Below are positions 49,952-51,742 of a stretch of 51,742 bases of DNA, in pieces. Below the pieces are notes generated by a model. The model ran no database searches. It was not told the origin of the DNA and was given only the letters and a program-made list of their open reading frames with translations. Made by a program: the position numbers and the translations under genes. The stretch is taken from positions 1 through 51,742 of the forward strand of contig JALGUJ010000020.1 in the NCBI GenBank assembly GCA_029820945.1, in the 5' to 3' direction. Within the stretch, counting starts at the first letter, position 1. Every line of letters starts with the position of its first letter. The DNA is from Candidatus Zipacnadia bacterium. Lineage in GTDB: Bacteria; Armatimonadota; Zipacnadia; Zipacnadales; UBA5352.

Positions 49952-51742
49952 GTGCTCTGGCTTCTGATCGCGCTGATGCTCTGCTCCGGGCTCGCGTTGG
50001 CCCAGGAGACGCTGGGCGAGCGCCCCTACGAGATGGTCTGGGCCGGGCGCACTGAGGACCATCACCCGCCGCTGATCGACTTCGAGGACCTCAGCGGCTG
50101 GACCGTCGAGACCGACAACGCCGAGGCCACCTTCGAGCGCTCACGCGAGCAGCAACTCTTCGGCGATCACGTCGGCAAGCTCACCTACCGTGGCACCACC
50201 GCCTCACCGGAGGTGCACATCATCCCGCCCGAGCCCATAGCGATCGATCGGCCCTTCGACGCCGTCACGCTCTGGGTGTACGGGAACAACTGGGCATTCG
50301 CCCGTGACACGACGACCCCCCAGGTCTCCATCGACGCGGTCCTCGAGGACTCCGCGGGCGAGGAGTTCACCATCAACCTCACCCGCGTACGCTGGAAGGA
50401 GTGGTTCATGCCCCACCGGCGCCTGACACCCGAGCAGATCGAGCGCGTGGCCGATGGCGCCCACTTCAAGCGCTTTATCGTCCGTAACGGCTACAACGAC
50501 ACGGACCGGGTCATCTACCTCGACAGCCTGGTGGTCTTCAAGGAGGAGTTCGCGCCGCTCGAGTTCGAGCCCAGACCCATGCGCGGGATCGAGATGTTCC
50601 CCGGTCAGAGCCCCGGGCTCAACCGCGGTCCGGGCCGGCTGCCCTTCCCCACGCGCGAGCAGACCATCCTGCCCCCGAATCTCGGGCAGGACCCCCGCAA
50701 CGCCAACGATGACTTCTCCGCCGAACTGGCGCAGGATGGCGACGCCTGGGTGTTCGCCTACCGCGGCAGCGACGGCACGCTGACCTGGCGCGTCACGCCC
50801 GAGACCGGCACCTGGAGCGACGTCAGCGCGCAGTGGCAGGGCCGCGGCGACGCGTTCCGACCCCTGGTCGCCGGGGGAGTGTACCTGCAGACGGCCGATG
50901 GGCCGGCCATGCCCGACAGCGCCGAGCTGCTGGGCACCGAGCGCGACGGCGATGCCGTGACCATGCGCTGGCGCGTCGCGGCGGGCGAGACGGAGGCGGA
51001 GGTCCAGTACACCTATCGGCTCTGGAACAAGTCGCTGGTCATCGACACCATCTGTCGCGGCGGCGACGTGGCGGAGGTGCGCTACGGGCACGCGGGTGAC
51101 CAACCCGTACTACGTCTACCGCAGCACCCGGCCGGCGGTGGCCGTGGCCGGGCCGCCGGATGCGCCGCTGTTCGTCAGCGGGAACACCGACTGGTATCGC
51201 AGCAACGGATCCGAGCTGTGGGGAGTCAATGAGATCACGGACGGTCGGGTCAGCTACCAGGGCGGCGTCCGCTACACTCCGAAGACCGACGGGCGGCGCA
51301 ACGACTGCTACGAGCGCTTCTTCCTCACCGTGTCTCCCAGGTACGAGGAGACGCTGCCGGTCATCGCCAACCCGCCCTCGCCGTGGTTCGACGTCACCGG
51401 CACGCGTGTGTGGCGCGCCCACGGCGCCGGCAACCGCGAGCGCGATGCGGCGTTCTGGCGCAGGGTCCATCGCTACGGGATGACCGAGGTGGTGGTGACC
51501 GACCACGAGACCATGTGGCGCGACGGCGGCGAGAGCTTCACCTTCCGCACCAGGACCGCGCCGGGCAAGGGCGGCGATGAGGGAGCGTATGAGTACGCCC
51601 GCGTGATGCAGGACGAGCTGGGCTTCACCTACGGGCCCTACAACAACTTCACCGACTACGCCGCGGTCAACGGCTATTTCACCATCGACAACGTCATCCG
51701 CACGCCCGACAACCAGCTCCAGCGGGCCTGGCCGCGCTGCTA
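49952..51742 (+). CDS. Secreted carbohydrate-active-like protein, frameshifted and cut by the window end
   Basis: The gene starts at GTG 49952 (GGAGG nine bases upstream) with a signal peptide (MLWLLIALMLCSGLALA). A jelly-roll domain follows (DFEDLSGWTVETDNAEATFE), similar in type to the N-terminal domain of the protein at 24087, then beta-rich sequence. In the first frame the protein ends at 51232, but from about 51089 good coding sequence continues in the next frame (TRVTNPYYVYRSTRPAV and on, including YGPYNNFTDYAAVNGYF) to the window edge. One extra base near 51089 explains this. I do not recognise the family; a glycosidase-like role is suggested only by context. It could be a real pseudogene or a sequencing or assembly error. 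Confidence 0.75.

Overview
The window is a very GC-rich bacterial chromosome segment with dense coding, long secreted proteins carrying Sec signal peptides, and a HlyD/ABC exporter module that implies a diderm envelope. I see no rRNA, tRNA, CRISPR array, transposase or phage gene. The gene content (many heparinase-like and unusual glycan-active proteins, FG-GAP propellers, discoidin domains, a CHASE2 cyclase) suits an uncultured lineage such as Armatimonadota or a neighbouring phylum, but the sequence alone does not fix the taxonomy.

Region 1 (1-9801, minus strand) is one operon read leftwards: a secreted heparinase/discoidin/FG-GAP protein, a secreted DUF4962-type heparinase-like protein, a HlyD-type adaptor with a very long coiled coil, and two ABC ATPases, the last cut by the window edge. 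Stop and start codons overlap along most of it. Region 2 (10021-20538, plus strand) runs divergently: a third heparinase-like protein with a discoidin domain, a PcRGLX/YetA-like exo-rhamnogalacturonan-lyase-type protein, and a CHASE2 adenylate cyclase whose leader holds two interlocking inverted repeats. A minus-strand PPK2 polyphosphate kinase follows. Region 3 (21700-28898, plus) has a heparinase-like protein without a signal peptide and a 1603-residue paralogue of the first FG-GAP heparinase. Region 4 (29002-32384, minus) is a tandem pair of 558-residue secreted proteins of a family I do not recognise. Regions 1 to 4 look like a locus for degrading acidic polysaccharide.

Region 5 (32445-45273, minus) is a ten-gene cluster for a membrane-bound group 4 [NiFe] hydrogenase of the Hyc/Hyf type: fused NuoC/NuoD-like catalytic subunit with all four NiFe cysteines, NuoB-like small subunit, NuoI-like ferredoxin, NuoH-like anchor and three antiporter-like subunits. 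It starts with three genes foreign to a standard formate hydrogenlyase: a molybdopterin-oxidoreductase-family protein lacking the catalytic Cys/Sec, and HydB- and HydG-like subunits of the sulfhydrogenase/anaerobic sulfite reductase type, which would connect the complex to NAD(P)H. A good -35/-10 pair precedes the first gene.

Region 6 (45680-51742, plus) holds a fused E1 alpha/beta thiamine-dependent dehydrogenase that carries, between its two halves, a clear sigma-70 region 2 segment (about residues 375-442). I know of no description of this combination and it is the most unusual object here. It is followed by a Gfo/Idh/MocA oxidoreductase, a CBS-pair protein, and a secreted protein interrupted by a one-base frameshift and cut by the window end.
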